A DNA stretch of 41,581 bases from Planctomycetota bacterium (GCA_024276655.1 JAJRWU010000011.1:1-41581); one strand, 5' to 3'. Counted from the first letter of the stretch, positions 1 through 7,302 are shown. Numbers and translations are program-made. The notes: a model not told the origin generated them from the letters alone.

Positions 1-210
1 GCCAATTGGAAATACGTGCTCACGATTCCGGCGGCGTTTATGTCGATCTTCTTAATTTGCATGCTGGTTCCCGATGTCGGCCGACGCACGATCAAATATT
101 CCGAAATCCGTTGGCAACACGCCGTCTCCCGAGACACCCCCGCCAGCCACGATTACCTGGAAGACGCCATCGGTCGTGAAACGCCCGTTCACGATCACTC
201 GGGTCATTAG
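1..210 (+). CDS. C-terminal end of a probable cytochrome c oxidase subunit IV family protein (partial)
   Basis: The reading frame is open from the first base, so the gene begins outside the window. About 69 residues are visible: one hydrophobic segment (VLTIPAAFMSIFLICMLVP) followed by a polar, His/Asp-containing tail ending HDHSGH. The 'NWKYVLTIPAAFMSIFLICMLVPD' style resembles the last helix and tail of small caa3-type subunit IV proteins of planctomycetes. This is recognition from memory, not an alignment. The context fits: the following genes are an ABC-2 exporter, SCO, DUF420 and DUF983, all usual companions of heme-copper oxidase operons. It is followed directly by a hairpin element that could terminate transcription. 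It could instead be another small oxidase-associated membrane protein. Confidence 0.5.
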   Translation, partial: ANWKYVLTIPAAFMSIFLICMLVPDVGRRTIKYSEIRWQHAVSRDTPASHDYLEDAIGRETPVHDHSGH

Positions 211-216
211 GGTTCG

Positions 217-300
217 TCCTGAATTTACATGCCGAATTAAAAGCCCGGCATTTTGAAAATGCCGGGCTTTTCTGAACTAAATCGGTAACTTATTTCAGGA
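217..300 (+). repeat. Hairpin element copy A, full length, with terminal inverted repeats
   Basis: This 84-base unit opens with TCCTGAA and closes with TTCAGGA, which are exact inverted repeats. Its centre is a perfect 16-base-arm hairpin (AAAAGCCCGGCATTTT, 239-254, pairing with 256-271) that ends in a T run. It lies between the subunit IV gene and the ABC ATPase, in the same direction as both. Further copies or derivatives are annotated near 7303, 9937, 10343, 11035, 22291, 28413, 29684, 31936 and 38740. The hairpin plus T run could act as an intrinsic terminator. Confidence 0.85.
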
Positions 301-331
301 CTATTCCTCTTATTCGAGGGTCCTCCCATTT

Positions 332-1288
332 ATGTCGGCCAGTTCACAGAGCGTTGCCTTACGCGTGGCGGAAGTGCGTTTTCGGTACGGTTCGCATGTC
401 GCGCTTCGGGGGGTTTCGTTCGAGGTTGGGAGTGGCGAGGTGTTCGCTTTTTTGGGGCCCAACGGCAGCGGCAAAACAACGCTTTTTCGTTTGTTGTCGA
501 CGCTCATTCCGTTGCAAGAGGGACGGGTCGAAATTCTAGGCTGCGATATTCGTTCGCAACTCCAGCGCGTTCGCGAGAGTATTGGCGTCGTCTTTCAGGC
601 GCCGAGCCTCGATATCAAACTGACCGTGCGCGAGAACATCCATCACCAGGGCGCGCTGTACGGGATGTCGGGAAAACTTCTTCGCGGCCGTTGCCGGGAA
701 GTGCTGGCGGAACTGGGGCTGGAAGACCGCGCCGATCATCGCGTGGAGACGCTCTCCGGCGGTTTGAAAAGACGCGTCGAACTGGCCAAGGGTTTGCTGC
801 ACCACCCCCGGCTCTTACTCATGGACGAACCCAGCACAGGGCTCGATCCCGGCGCGAGGAGCGATCTTTGGCGTTTTCTGCAAACCTTGCGACAGGAACA
901 GGGCATCACGGTCCTGCTCACGACGCACCTGTTGGAAGAGGCCGACCGCGCTGACCGCATCGCCATTCTCGACGCCGGCAAACTGGTAGCGCTCGACTCC
1001 CCGCACGCGCTGCGCGCGGCGCTCGGCGGAGATTGCCTGACCATCGAAACCGCGGAGCCGGAAGCCTTGGCGGCCGAAATGCAAGCCAGGTTTTCTCTCG
1101 CGGCGCGGGTGGTGGACGGCTCGCTACGATTGGAAACCAGCAATGGACCGGCGCAAATCCAGGAGTTGACGGCGGCGTTTGGGGAGCGCATCCGCTCTTT
1201 GCGTTTAGGAAAACCGACCTTGGAAGATGTCTTCATTGAAAAGACCGGGCGGCGGTTTTGGCAAACCGCGGAGGTGCAAGATGAATAA
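332..1288 (+). CDS. ABC transporter ATP-binding protein (ABC-2/DrrA type)
   Basis: This 318-residue ATPase should energise the membrane partner encoded next. Walker A is GPNGSGKTT at residues 42-50, the signature LSGGLKRRVELAKG starts near residue 141, and Walker B LLLMDEPSTGLDP lies near 161-173, followed by a switch-His region (TTHLLEEAD). The roughly 90-residue C-terminal extension ending VFIEKTGR is typical of DrrA/NatA-type exporters. Its stop overlaps the permease start by 8 bases, which implies translational coupling. Planctomycete oxidase clusters often carry such an exporter next to SCO and DUF420, suggesting a role in oxidase or cofactor maturation; the substrate is unknown. Start is ATG at 332 with only a weak upstream purine stretch (GAGGG near 316). 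Confidence 0.9.
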   Translation: MSASSQSVALRVAEVRFRYGSHVALRGVSFEVGSGEVFAFLGPNGSGKTTLFRLLSTLIPLQEGRVEILGCDIRSQLQRVRESIGVVFQAPSLDIKLTVRENIHHQGALYGMSGKLLRGRCREVLAELGLEDRADHRVETLSGGLKRRVELAKGLLHHPRLLLMDEPSTGLDPGARSDLWRFLQTLRQEQGITVLLTTHLLEEADRADRIAILDAGKLVALDSPHALRAALGGDCLTIETAEPEALAAEMQARFSLAARVVDGSLRLETSNGPAQIQELTAAFGERIRSLRLGKPTLEDVFIEKTGRRFWQTAEVQDE

Positions 1289-2150
1289 AACATCGCCCCA
1301 AAATGCTCCGGTGGAAACGCCGCTGGCGGTGCGCCCTTGGCTGGTGGCTAGGGCGTTATGCCAACGGGAAATAGTGCGGTTCGTGCGCCAACGCAACCGC
1401 GTGTTCGGCGCGCTGGGGCAACCGCTCGTATTTTGGATATTGTTCAGCGCCGGGCTTGATCGCTCCTTCCGGCTCTCGCCCGCCGGCCAGGGCGGTCAGA
1501 GTTTTCAGGCTTATTATTTTCCCGGCACGCTCGTATTGGTGCTGTTGTTCACGGCCATTTTCGCCACGATTTCCATTATCGAAGACCGCCGCGAAGGTTT
1601 TTTGCAGTCGGTGCTCGTTTCGCCCACGCCGCGTTGGGCGATGGTGCTGGGAAAAGTGATGGGCGGTTCGCTGCTGGCCATGTTTCAAGCCTTGATTTTT
1701 TGTCTCTTGGCGCTAACACTTTCAGTAAGCATCTAATGGCTCGCCCTGCTAGGACTGGTGGCCTTCCTTTTTTTGACCGCCCTGGCTCTGACCTCGCTCG
1801 GCTTTGTGCTCGCCTGGCGGATGGAGTCGACACAAGGCTTTCATGCGATCATGAACCTTTTTCTGATGCCCATGTGGTTGCTCTCGGGCGCTTTTTTTCC
1901 CGTGCCCAGCGCCACCGGCGCCGGGATATTGCATTGGGTGATGCGTTTGAATCCGCTGACGTATGGAGTCGGCGGAGTGCGCCACTTGTTGCTGGGCGGC
2001 GGCCAACCCGCCGCCAACCCAGATACCGCCGCATTGTTTTGGACGCCCAGTCTAGCGGCGTGTTGGAGTGTCACGATATTGTTCGCCCTGCTGGCCTATG
2101 CCGCCGCGTGGGCCATCGCCGGGCAACGCACCGCGGGAGACAGACTATGA
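1281..2150 (+). pseudogene. ABC-2 type permease interrupted by an in-frame TAA
   Basis: The membrane partner of the preceding ATPase. Start ATG 1281 follows GGAGG at 1270-1274. Reading is continuous except for TAA at 1734-1736 (codon 152 of 290); both sides are in the same frame and together give one normal ABC-2 permease of about 289 residues. The first part has QRNRVFGALGQPLVFWILFSAGL and the EDRREGFLQSVLVSPTPRW cytoplasmic motif typical of the family. The second part has the MPMWLLSGAFFPV and LNPLTYGV motifs. The TGA stop overlaps the SCO start (ATGA at 2147). It could be a recent nonsense mutation, a sequencing error or a readthrough site. The second half has no clear ribosome binding site of its own, and its first methionine is at 1758. 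Confidence 0.85.
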
Positions 2151-2869
2151 ACAGAACCCTTTTGTTTTTTCTAGCGACCATGCTGCTGGTCGTGGGCGGC
2201 GCTTCGTTTGTGTTGGCTTATCGCCATTTTCGTGAAACCAAAATCCAACTTGCCGAGCTAGAGCGAATCGCTCTGGAAAAAGAGGCCCAGGAAAAACTCG
2301 CCGGTCCGCCGCTGACCAGTTTTCAGTTGATCGACACCACTCGCCATGCGTTCGATTCCAGCAGCCTCCAGGGAAAAGTTTGGGTGACCAGTTTCTTTTT
2401 CTCCACCTGCCCGGCGTCGTGCGTGAAGCAGAATTTGCAAGTGGCCACGTTGCAACGCAAGTTTGGTCCTCGCGGCGTTCAGTTTGTCAGCATCACCTGC
2501 GATCCTGAAACCGATACTCCCGGCGTACTCTCGGCCTACGCCGCCCGGTTCAACGCCAACCCGCGGCAATGGAAGTTTCTCACGGGAAAAATGTCGTACA
2601 TCACGCGCGTGGGGGTCGACATTTTTCAGGTTCCGGTGGCCAAACAAGGGCATTCGGAAAACCTGATCCTGATCGACCAACAAGGCAAACTTCGCGGCTA
2701 CTACCATTGGAACGACGCCAACGAAATTTTGGCGTTGGAAAAAAAGATCAGCGGTTTGCTCGATGGCTCGGTCGGCCCGCTGGAAGAAAAAGAGAACGAT
2801 GCCTCCGAAGATGCGGAAGCCGCCGCTCAAGAAGATATCTCTCCGGAACAAGAGGCCACAGAGCTTTAG
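2147..2869 (+). CDS. SCO1/SenC family copper chaperone
   Basis: A 240-residue membrane-anchored thioredoxin-fold protein that delivers copper to, or reduces, the CuA site of cytochrome c oxidase. An N-terminal transmembrane anchor (about residues 4-22) precedes a short coiled segment. The CPASC copper/redox motif is at residues 88-92 and the expected distal His is at residue 169 (QGHSENLILID). Asp-containing SITCDPETDTP follows the family pattern. Start ATG 2147 overlaps the permease stop (ATGA). The last about 40 residues are Glu/Ala-rich and look disordered. The final codons (GAGGCCACAGAGCTTTAG) belong to a 'CCACAGAG' intergenic repeat that continues past the stop, so the natural C-terminus may have been altered by repeat insertion. 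Confidence 0.93.
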   Translation: MNRTLLFFLATMLLVVGGASFVLAYRHFRETKIQLAELERIALEKEAQEKLAGPPLTSFQLIDTTRHAFDSSSLQGKVWVTSFFFSTCPASCVKQNLQVATLQRKFGPRGVQFVSITCDPETDTPGVLSAYAARFNANPRQWKFLTGKMSYITRVGVDIFQVPVAKQGHSENLILIDQQGKLRGYYHWNDANEILALEKKISGLLDGSVGPLEEKENDASEDAEAAAQEDISPEQEATEL

Positions 2870-2960
2870 CCACAGAGCACAGCGCCATCGTGGGCGCAAC
2901 TCAAAAAAGTTTTAGCCACAGAGCTCACAGAGGTCACTGAGAATGTGAAAACAAGTTCTT
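2870..2960. repeat. CCACAGAG-type intergenic repeat fragments
   Basis: After the SCO stop, 'AGCCACAGAGC' recurs (around 2868 and 2922) with related CACAGAGGTCACTGAG sequence. The same words form the arms of a palindrome at 25320-25419. No coding signal is seen. Confidence 0.6.
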
Positions 2961-3107
2961 AGGCGAGCGGCAGATGAAAATTTACCTGACACAAGCACGA
3001 AGCGCAAGCGAGTGAATCAGCAAACGGTCATTCTATCGCAGGCGGGAACCCAAAAAAACTCACTGACTCCCGCTACGTGCGAGTAAGTTGTTTTCCGCCG
3101 CTCGCCT
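2961..3107. repeat. 147-bp inverted-repeat element (MITE-like), copy 1
   Basis: The unit starts AGGCGAGCGGCAGATGAAAA and ends with an imperfect reverse complement (TTTTCCGCCGCTCGCCT). A second copy with the same ends and about 85% visible identity lies at 10007-10154. It has terminal inverted repeats and no open reading frame, which fits a miniature inverted-repeat element. The remaining gap to 3218 contains nothing recognisable. Confidence 0.75.
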
Positions 3108-3218
3108 TACGAGATTGCCCAGCGGAGGTCAGTGAGAACGAAGTCAATAAGTTCATGAACGGAAGACAACACCGGAGCCATCAAATTCCGTGATTCATCT
3201 ATACAACGAGAGTGCCCC

Positions 3219-3752
3219 GTGAAAGATCTGGTGGAAATATTGCCGCATGTGAATGCCGGGCTGAACAGTTTGGCGGCGGTGTTGCTGGTGGCGGGCTTTG
3301 TTTTGATCAAGCTTCGCCGCGAACGGGCGCATAAGCGGGTGATGCTTGCGTGCTTTGCTGTTTCGGTGCTTTTTTTGGCGTGTTATTTGGTTTACCACAG
3401 CCAAGTGCTCAGCAAAAAATTTCCGTCCTATCCGCCAGACTCCGTACGTTATTTCTACTACGGCATTTTGCTCACGCACGTGGTGCTCGCCGCCACGGTT
3501 CCCTTTCTGGCGTTAGCCACGATCTACTTCGGTTTGCGGAACAACCGCTCTCGGCATGTTCGCCTGGCCCGTTGGACATTTCCCATTTGGCTCTACGTTT
3601 CGATCACCGGCGTGGTTGTGTATCTGATGCTGTATCAGATCTATCCTCCGCAGACTGCGGGAAGTACAATGGGGAGGTTGCCGGAAACGGTTGTTTCCGC
3701 GCCGGCGGCGTCGGTTTTGATGGCGGCTGATCGAGCGATGCGTTTAAGGTGA
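3219..3752 (+). CDS. DUF420 domain membrane protein
   Basis: A 177-residue protein with about four or five hydrophobic segments, matching the DUF420 family, which is found almost only beside cytochrome c oxidase and SCO genes. Family residues seen include the opening LPHVNAGLNSLAAVLL, RERAHKRVMLACF, CYLVYH and the YYGILLTHVVLA segment. The conserved His residues in these segments suggest metal or heme handling in oxidase assembly, but the biochemical role is not established. The start is GTG at 3219 because the family's usual beginning matches there; no strong ribosome binding site is visible. The C-terminal about 35 residues after IYPPQ are less conserved. The next gene may overlap or follow within 30 bases. 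Confidence 0.88.
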   Translation: MKDLVEILPHVNAGLNSLAAVLLVAGFVLIKLRRERAHKRVMLACFAVSVLFLACYLVYHSQVLSKKFPSYPPDSVRYFYYGILLTHVVLAATVPFLALATIYFGLRNNRSRHVRLARWTFPIWLYVSITGVVVYLMLYQIYPPQTAGSTMGRLPETVVSAPAASVLMAADRAMRLR

Positions 3753-3778
3753 GGATCGTCATTCGTTCAAGGAAAAGC

Positions 3779-4072
3779 ATGATGGTTTCGGCCGTGGGGA
3801 AAACGTTGTTGTGTTTGCTGGTGGCGGTGCTTGTTTTGTTTGCCGTCGCGTCGGTGGCGTATGCCTGTCCCACGTGTAAAGACAGTCTGGCCGGCAACGA
3901 CCCCGAACACGCGAACTTGGTGCGTGGCTATTTTTGGAGCATTATATTTATGATGTCTATGCCATTCCTGATTTTGTCGGGGCTCGCCACCCTGTTTTAT
4001 TTTGAAGTCCGCCGGGCGAGGCTGAATGCACTGGCGCCGGCGCCCGTTCTGGCCGCAACCGCGAAGAAATAA
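3779..4072 (+). CDS. Small membrane protein with an N-terminal CPTC motif
   Basis: This 97-residue protein has a hydrophobic signal/anchor (about residues 7-27), then YACPTCKDSL just after it and a second transmembrane segment (about 50-75), leaving a short cytoplasmic Arg-rich tail. The CxxC would lie on the outer face of the membrane, which suggests thiol or metal chemistry linked to the oxidase cluster; the role is inferred from position only. The start is ATG 3779 (ATG 3782 also possible), with AAGGA at 3770-3774. An earlier GTG at 3749 overlaps the DUF420 stop but would add basic residues ahead of the signal. It sits tightly between DUF420 and DUF983, so it is likely in one operon with them. 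Confidence 0.75.
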   Translation: MMVSAVGKTLLCLLVAVLVLFAVASVAYACPTCKDSLAGNDPEHANLVRGYFWSIIFMMSMPFLILSGLATLFYFEVRRARLNALAPAPVLAATAKK

Positions 4073-4076
4073 TTCG

Positions 4077-4454
4077 ATGCGTTTTTGGCAGCTCGTTTAC
4101 CGAGCCGTGCGTTTACAGTGCCCGCTCTGCGGCCAGACCCGCCTCTTCCGGAATATGTGGCGGATGCACGCCGCTTGTTCTCATTGCGGCTGCGAATATG
4201 AGCGCGAGCGGGGGTTTTTTCTGGGCTCGATCTATTTCAATTACGGTTTGACGGCCCTAATTACGGCCGTTGTTTATCCTCTGCTGCTGTTCAACCAGAT
4301 CGTCGCCGAACGAACGTTGCTGATTGCCGTGGCGGCGTTCGTGTTTCTCTTCCCGGCTTGGTTTTTTCGGTACGCCCGCAGCTTCTGGCTGGCGTTCGAT
4401 GAATTCTTCGATCCTCGCCCCAAGGAAATCGTGGCGGGAAAAAGTGGAGAATGA
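4077..4454 (+). CDS. DUF983 family protein with two CxxC zinc-ribbon pairs
   Basis: A 125-residue protein with CPLCG and CSHCG near the N-terminus (a probable zinc ribbon), the CEYERERGFFLGSIYFNYG stretch typical of DUF983, and two transmembrane segments after it. DUF983 proteins are common beside cytochrome c oxidase genes in alphaproteobacteria and planctomycetes, and their function is unknown. Start ATG 4077 was chosen because the family begins just before the first CxxC and the gene starts 5 bases after the preceding stop. It is the last gene of the oxidase-associated block; a dispersed repeat follows at 4488. Confidence 0.85.
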   Translation: MRFWQLVYRAVRLQCPLCGQTRLFRNMWRMHAACSHCGCEYERERGFFLGSIYFNYGLTALITAVVYPLLLFNQIVAERTLLIAVAAFVFLFPAWFFRYARSFWLAFDEFFDPRPKEIVAGKSGE

Positions 4455-4487
4455 GCAATGGCATGGCGCGGGCAAAAGAGAAAAAAC

Positions 4488-4516
4488 ACGCTGAAGCGTA
4501 CACTCCAACAGCGCGT
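4488..4516. repeat. Dispersed 'GCGTACACTCC' repeat, copy 1
   Basis: CACGCTGAAGCGTACACTCC followed by AACAGCGCG. Near-identical words occur at 11868-11890 and, shortened, at 37899-37919; an inverted relative is at 11829-11842. Because it is an intergenic repeat, an open frame running through it into the HD gene is not taken as coding. Confidence 0.7.
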
Positions 4517-4606
4517 ACGACTGAAAATGACGCCTCGAACGCTTCGGCGAATATTTATGGGTATGTAGGGCTGGGGAAATCCTCGCCGCCGGAGGTAAAA
4601 TGCAAG

Positions 4607-5263
4607 ATGACGCAGCTATCGGTGGTGACGAGAACACGCGATTTTATTCGCGGTAAATTCGAGAACGACGCCACCGGCCACGACTGGTGGCACATCGAAC
4701 GTGTGTGGCGAACGGCGCGCTGGCTGGCCGAACAGGAAGGCGCCGATTTGTTGGTGGTCGACTTGGCCGCCCTACTGCATGACGTGGCCGATTGGAAGTT
4801 TCACGCCGGCGACGAAACTGCTGGGCCGCGCGTGGCCCGAGAATGGCTGGTTGCCGAAGGCGTCGACCCGCCGGTCGTGGAACATGTGTGCGAAATCATT
4901 GCTTGCATCTCCTTCAAAGGCGCTGGCGTGCCGACGCCCATGGCCAGCGTGGAGGGAGAAGTCGTGCAAGACGCCGACCGCCTTGATGCGATCGGCGCTA
5001 TCGGCATCGCGCGAACATTCGCCTACGGCGGTCATGCGGGAAATGTGCTGCACGATCCTCACACGCCGCCGCTGATGCACGCTTCGTTTGCCGACTACAA
5101 GAACAAGTCGTGCTCGACGATCAACCATTTCCACGAAAAATTATTATTGTTGCGCGAGCGAATGAACACCGCCGCGGCTCGTCGATTGGCCGCCGACCGC
5201 CACGCCTTCATGGAGGAATTTCTGAGTCGCTTTGATGAGCAATGGCGTTTTCCGGATGCTTAG
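4607..5263 (+). CDS. HD-domain metal-dependent phosphohydrolase (YedJ-like)
   Basis: A 218-residue protein with the HD superfamily pattern: H in TGHDWWHIERVWRTA, the HD pair in LAALLHDVADWKF, and a distal D in VQDADRLDAIGAIGIARTF. The family hydrolyses phosphate esters, often of nucleotides, using bound metal; this subgroup's substrate is not known. The start is ATG 4607, with GGAGG at 4591-4595. The frame is open further upstream to 4451 but crosses the repeat at 4488-4516, so the longer form is unlikely. It converges with the peroxidase-related gene on the other strand, and the two ends overlap by four bases (5260-5263). Confidence 0.87.
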   Translation: MTQLSVVTRTRDFIRGKFENDATGHDWWHIERVWRTARWLAEQEGADLLVVDLAALLHDVADWKFHAGDETAGPRVAREWLVAEGVDPPVVEHVCEIIACISFKGAGVPTPMASVEGEVVQDADRLDAIGAIGIARTFAYGGHAGNVLHDPHTPPLMHASFADYKNKSCSTINHFHEKLLLLRERMNTAAARRLAADRHAFMEEFLSRFDEQWRFPDA

Positions 5264-5853
5264 TCGGAATATGGTTGCGGCTTGGGCGGGTTTGCGAGTT
5301 GGTCGTAGCCGGGGTCGTCGAGACCGAAGGCGTCGGCAACGCGATTAAAAAAGGCGAACATGGCCGTGATGTACACCGCTTCGGCCACTTGCGGTTCGCT
5401 CCAGCCGGCGGCGCGCAAACGCTCGATATCGTTGGGTCCGCAGCGGTGGGAGTGCAGGGTCAGGAGTTCGACCAGCTTGAGCAGTTCGCGCTCGGCGGGA
5501 GAAACGGGGGCGGCGTCAAGTTCTCCACGCCGCAGCGCCTCGACCACGGCCAGGTCTTCGTCCTGCAACTGCAGGAACATTGCGTGGGCGCCGAGTCAGT
5601 AACGGCATTTGTTCAAAGCCGAAACAAAGGTCGCGATCCGCTCCTTGGTGCGGCGGTCGAGATGCCCATCGGTGAAATGGACACGGTTCGAAAACGTGAT
5701 CACGTCGCGAAGGAAATCGGGGCGGTGGCTAAAGCACTTCAAAATACCGGGAATTTCGCTGCGTTCTGGGTTGTGCGAGAACCATTCTTCATACGTCTGC
5801 GACAACGCGCCGGTTGCCTGTTGTTCGTTGATCCATTCTATTTGGGGCGGCAT
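5260..5853 (-). CDS. AhpD-like / peroxidase-related protein, candidate selenoprotein (in-frame TGA read as Sec)
   Basis: Carboxymuconolactone decarboxylase/AhpD superfamily protein, expected to be a thiol or selenol peroxidase-type enzyme. The frame is continuous from ATG 5853 to TAG/TAA-side end 5260 apart from TGA at 5596-5598 (minus strand codon 86). The text around it reads NKCRY-[TGA]-LGAHAMFLQ, where relatives have CxxC followed by GAH. Reading TGA as selenocysteine gives C83-x-x-U86 and His90, exactly the family's redox and proton-relay residues, and a normal length of 197 residues. A perfect hairpin (UCCUGCA/UGCAGGA, 5561-5576) has its apical loop about 27 nt after the TGA, with G near the loop start, as in bacterial SECIS elements. 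The second half shows no decay. An alternative TTG start lies at 5934; ATG 5853 (MPPQIEWI) fits the family better, though its ribosome binding site is weak. A pseudogene or a sequencing error remain possible. Confidence 0.8.
5561..5576 (-). promoter_or_regulatory. bSECIS-like hairpin inside the AhpD-like coding region
   Basis: Perfect 7-base arms, TCCTGCA and TGCAGGA, around GT on the minus strand. The apical loop lies about 27 nt after the in-frame TGA, inside the window (roughly 16-37 nt) expected for SelB-bound bacterial elements. If the top A-U pair opens, the loop is AGUU with G at its second position. Confidence 0.6.
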
Positions 5854-6084
5854 GGCGGTCGTGGGGTAAGAGGTTTGATTTTGGATGGCCGGTGCAGAAA
5901 GGAAAAGTATGAAGCGGCGCGGGGAACATTTCAAGTTCCCCGCGACCTGTGCGCAAAAGCGAGCGCGCCTTGCGGTTTGCTATTGGTCTGCGTTCGAGAG
6001 AAGGCGTGGGGATAAGGGTGTTCGGAGAACCGGACGAGGTGCTTGCTTGACAGCACGGAACACCGCTATTACACAGAGGCCCAT

Positions 6085-6113
6085 CAGGCAGCCAACGGCG
6101 TTATAGTTATAAT
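6085..6113 (+). promoter_or_regulatory. Possible sigma-70-type promoter upstream of pheA
   Basis: A perfect TATAAT at 6108-6113 with a weak -35 (CAGGCA, 6085-6090) 17 bases before it. It lies about 70 bases ahead of the pheA start, in the 326-base gap that starts at 5854 and holds nothing else recognisable. Pattern match only. Confidence 0.35.
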
Positions 6114-6179
6114 TAGTCACGATTCATGAAACAGGCATGAGTGGTTCAGGCGAGAATTGCCGCGAGGATTGATATTGAT

Positions 6180-7274
6180 ATGGCCCAGCGCAAAGCAAAA
6201 AAACGCGAGCTTTCCGGAAAACAATTGTTGAAATTGGCCGAACGCCTCGATAAAGATTTGGTGAAGCTGCTCAATGAGCGGGTCAAACTGAGCAAGCAAT
6301 TAGCGAAATTGGCGCCGGAAAACGAGGCGTGGGCCATTCTCGACGCCCAACAAACCATCGCCCGCGCTATCTCGGGCAACGCCGGCCCTATTTCCGAACG
6401 CAGTTTGCGAACTGTATTCCGAGAGCTCTTGAGCGATAGCCGAATGCTGGTCGACCCGGTGCGAGTCGCGTTTTTGGGTCCTAAATACAGCTATTGTTAC
6501 TTGGCGGCGGTGGAGCGATTCGGCGGCGCGGTGGAGCTGATTCCCGTTTCCACGATTGCCGCCATTTTCGAGGAAGTCCAGCGGGGACGCGTGGAGTACG
6601 GCTTGGCGCCGATCGAAAATTCGACCGACGGACGCGTCGTCGATACGCTCAGCATGTTTTCCAAAATGCCTCTGCACATATCCGGAGAGGTGCAGCTGCG
6701 TATCCACCATATTTTATTGGCGAAGTGCGGTCGCGCCGAGATTCGCGAAGTGTATAGTAAGCCGCAGGCGTTATCGCAGTGCCGGAATTGGTTGGCGAAG
6801 AATCTGCCGACAGCGCGTTTGGTGGAAATGACCAGCACCACCGCAGCGGCGCAACTGGCCGCCGAACGGCAAGGCGCCGCGGCGGTTGCCAGCCGGGAAG
6901 CGGGCCGCAGCTACGGGCTGGAGGTTGTGTCTGAGAACATTGAAGACAGCGTCAACAACGTGACGCGGTTCGCGGTGATCGGCGGGGAGTCGCCCAAGCG
7001 AACTGGGAAAGACAAAACCTCGCTGATGTTTCAATTGGAGCATCAGCCGGGCGCTCTGGCCGACGCCATGTCGGTTTTCAAACGCAATGAACTGAATTTG
7101 ACTTGGATTGAATCCTTTCCGATTCCGGGCGCGGGAAGCGAATATCTATTTTTCGTCGAGATGGTTGGCCACGAAAGCGAAGCCAAAACAAAACGGGCGT
7201 TGGCGTCGCTGAAACGCAAAACATTGCGGCTCAACGTGCTGGGGTCTTACCCTCGCGCTGAACCCGCGGATTAG
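6180..7274 (+). CDS. pheA: Bifunctional chorismate mutase/prephenate dehydratase (P-protein)
   Basis: A 364-residue enzyme of phenylalanine synthesis: chorismate to prephenate to phenylpyruvate. The order is an N-terminal AroQ-like helical region (about 1-90; LNERVKLSKQLA), a prephenate dehydratase domain (about 95-280; RVAFLGPKYSYCYLAAVERFG, APIENSTDGRVVDTL, and the catalytic VNNVTRFAVIGG), then an ACT domain (about 285-360). Two family features are altered: the usual GPxGTFSHxAA start of the dehydratase domain reads GPKYSYCYLAA, and the Phe-binding ACT motifs GALV/ESRP read GALA/ESFP. This may mean changed feedback control. The N-terminal mutase part is also divergent and might be inactive. 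ATG 6180 is chosen over GTG 6141 because the upstream residues are unlike the family. A hairpin element follows. Confidence 0.88.
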   Translation: MAQRKAKKRELSGKQLLKLAERLDKDLVKLLNERVKLSKQLAKLAPENEAWAILDAQQTIARAISGNAGPISERSLRTVFRELLSDSRMLVDPVRVAFLGPKYSYCYLAAVERFGGAVELIPVSTIAAIFEEVQRGRVEYGLAPIENSTDGRVVDTLSMFSKMPLHISGEVQLRIHHILLAKCGRAEIREVYSKPQALSQCRNWLAKNLPTARLVEMTSTTAAAQLAAERQGAAAVASREAGRSYGLEVVSENIEDSVNNVTRFAVIGGESPKRTGKDKTSLMFQLEHQPGALADAMSVFKRNELNLTWIESFPIPGAGSEYLFFVEMVGHESEAKTKRALASLKRKTLRLNVLGSYPRAEPAD

Positions 7275-7302
7275 GAACTGCGTAGAATATAAATGCCGAA
7301 TT

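Noticed and set aside
1281-2150. Stop codon reassignment in this organism
   Set aside because: TAA and TGA both end other intact genes here, so the TAA interruptions are not evidence of a changed genetic code; the TGA in the AhpD-like gene is better explained by selenocysteine.
4451-4606. Longer N-terminus for the HD hydrolase
   Set aside because: The frame is open, but it crosses a dispersed intergenic repeat (4488-4516), and a good ribosome binding site lies just ahead of ATG 4607.
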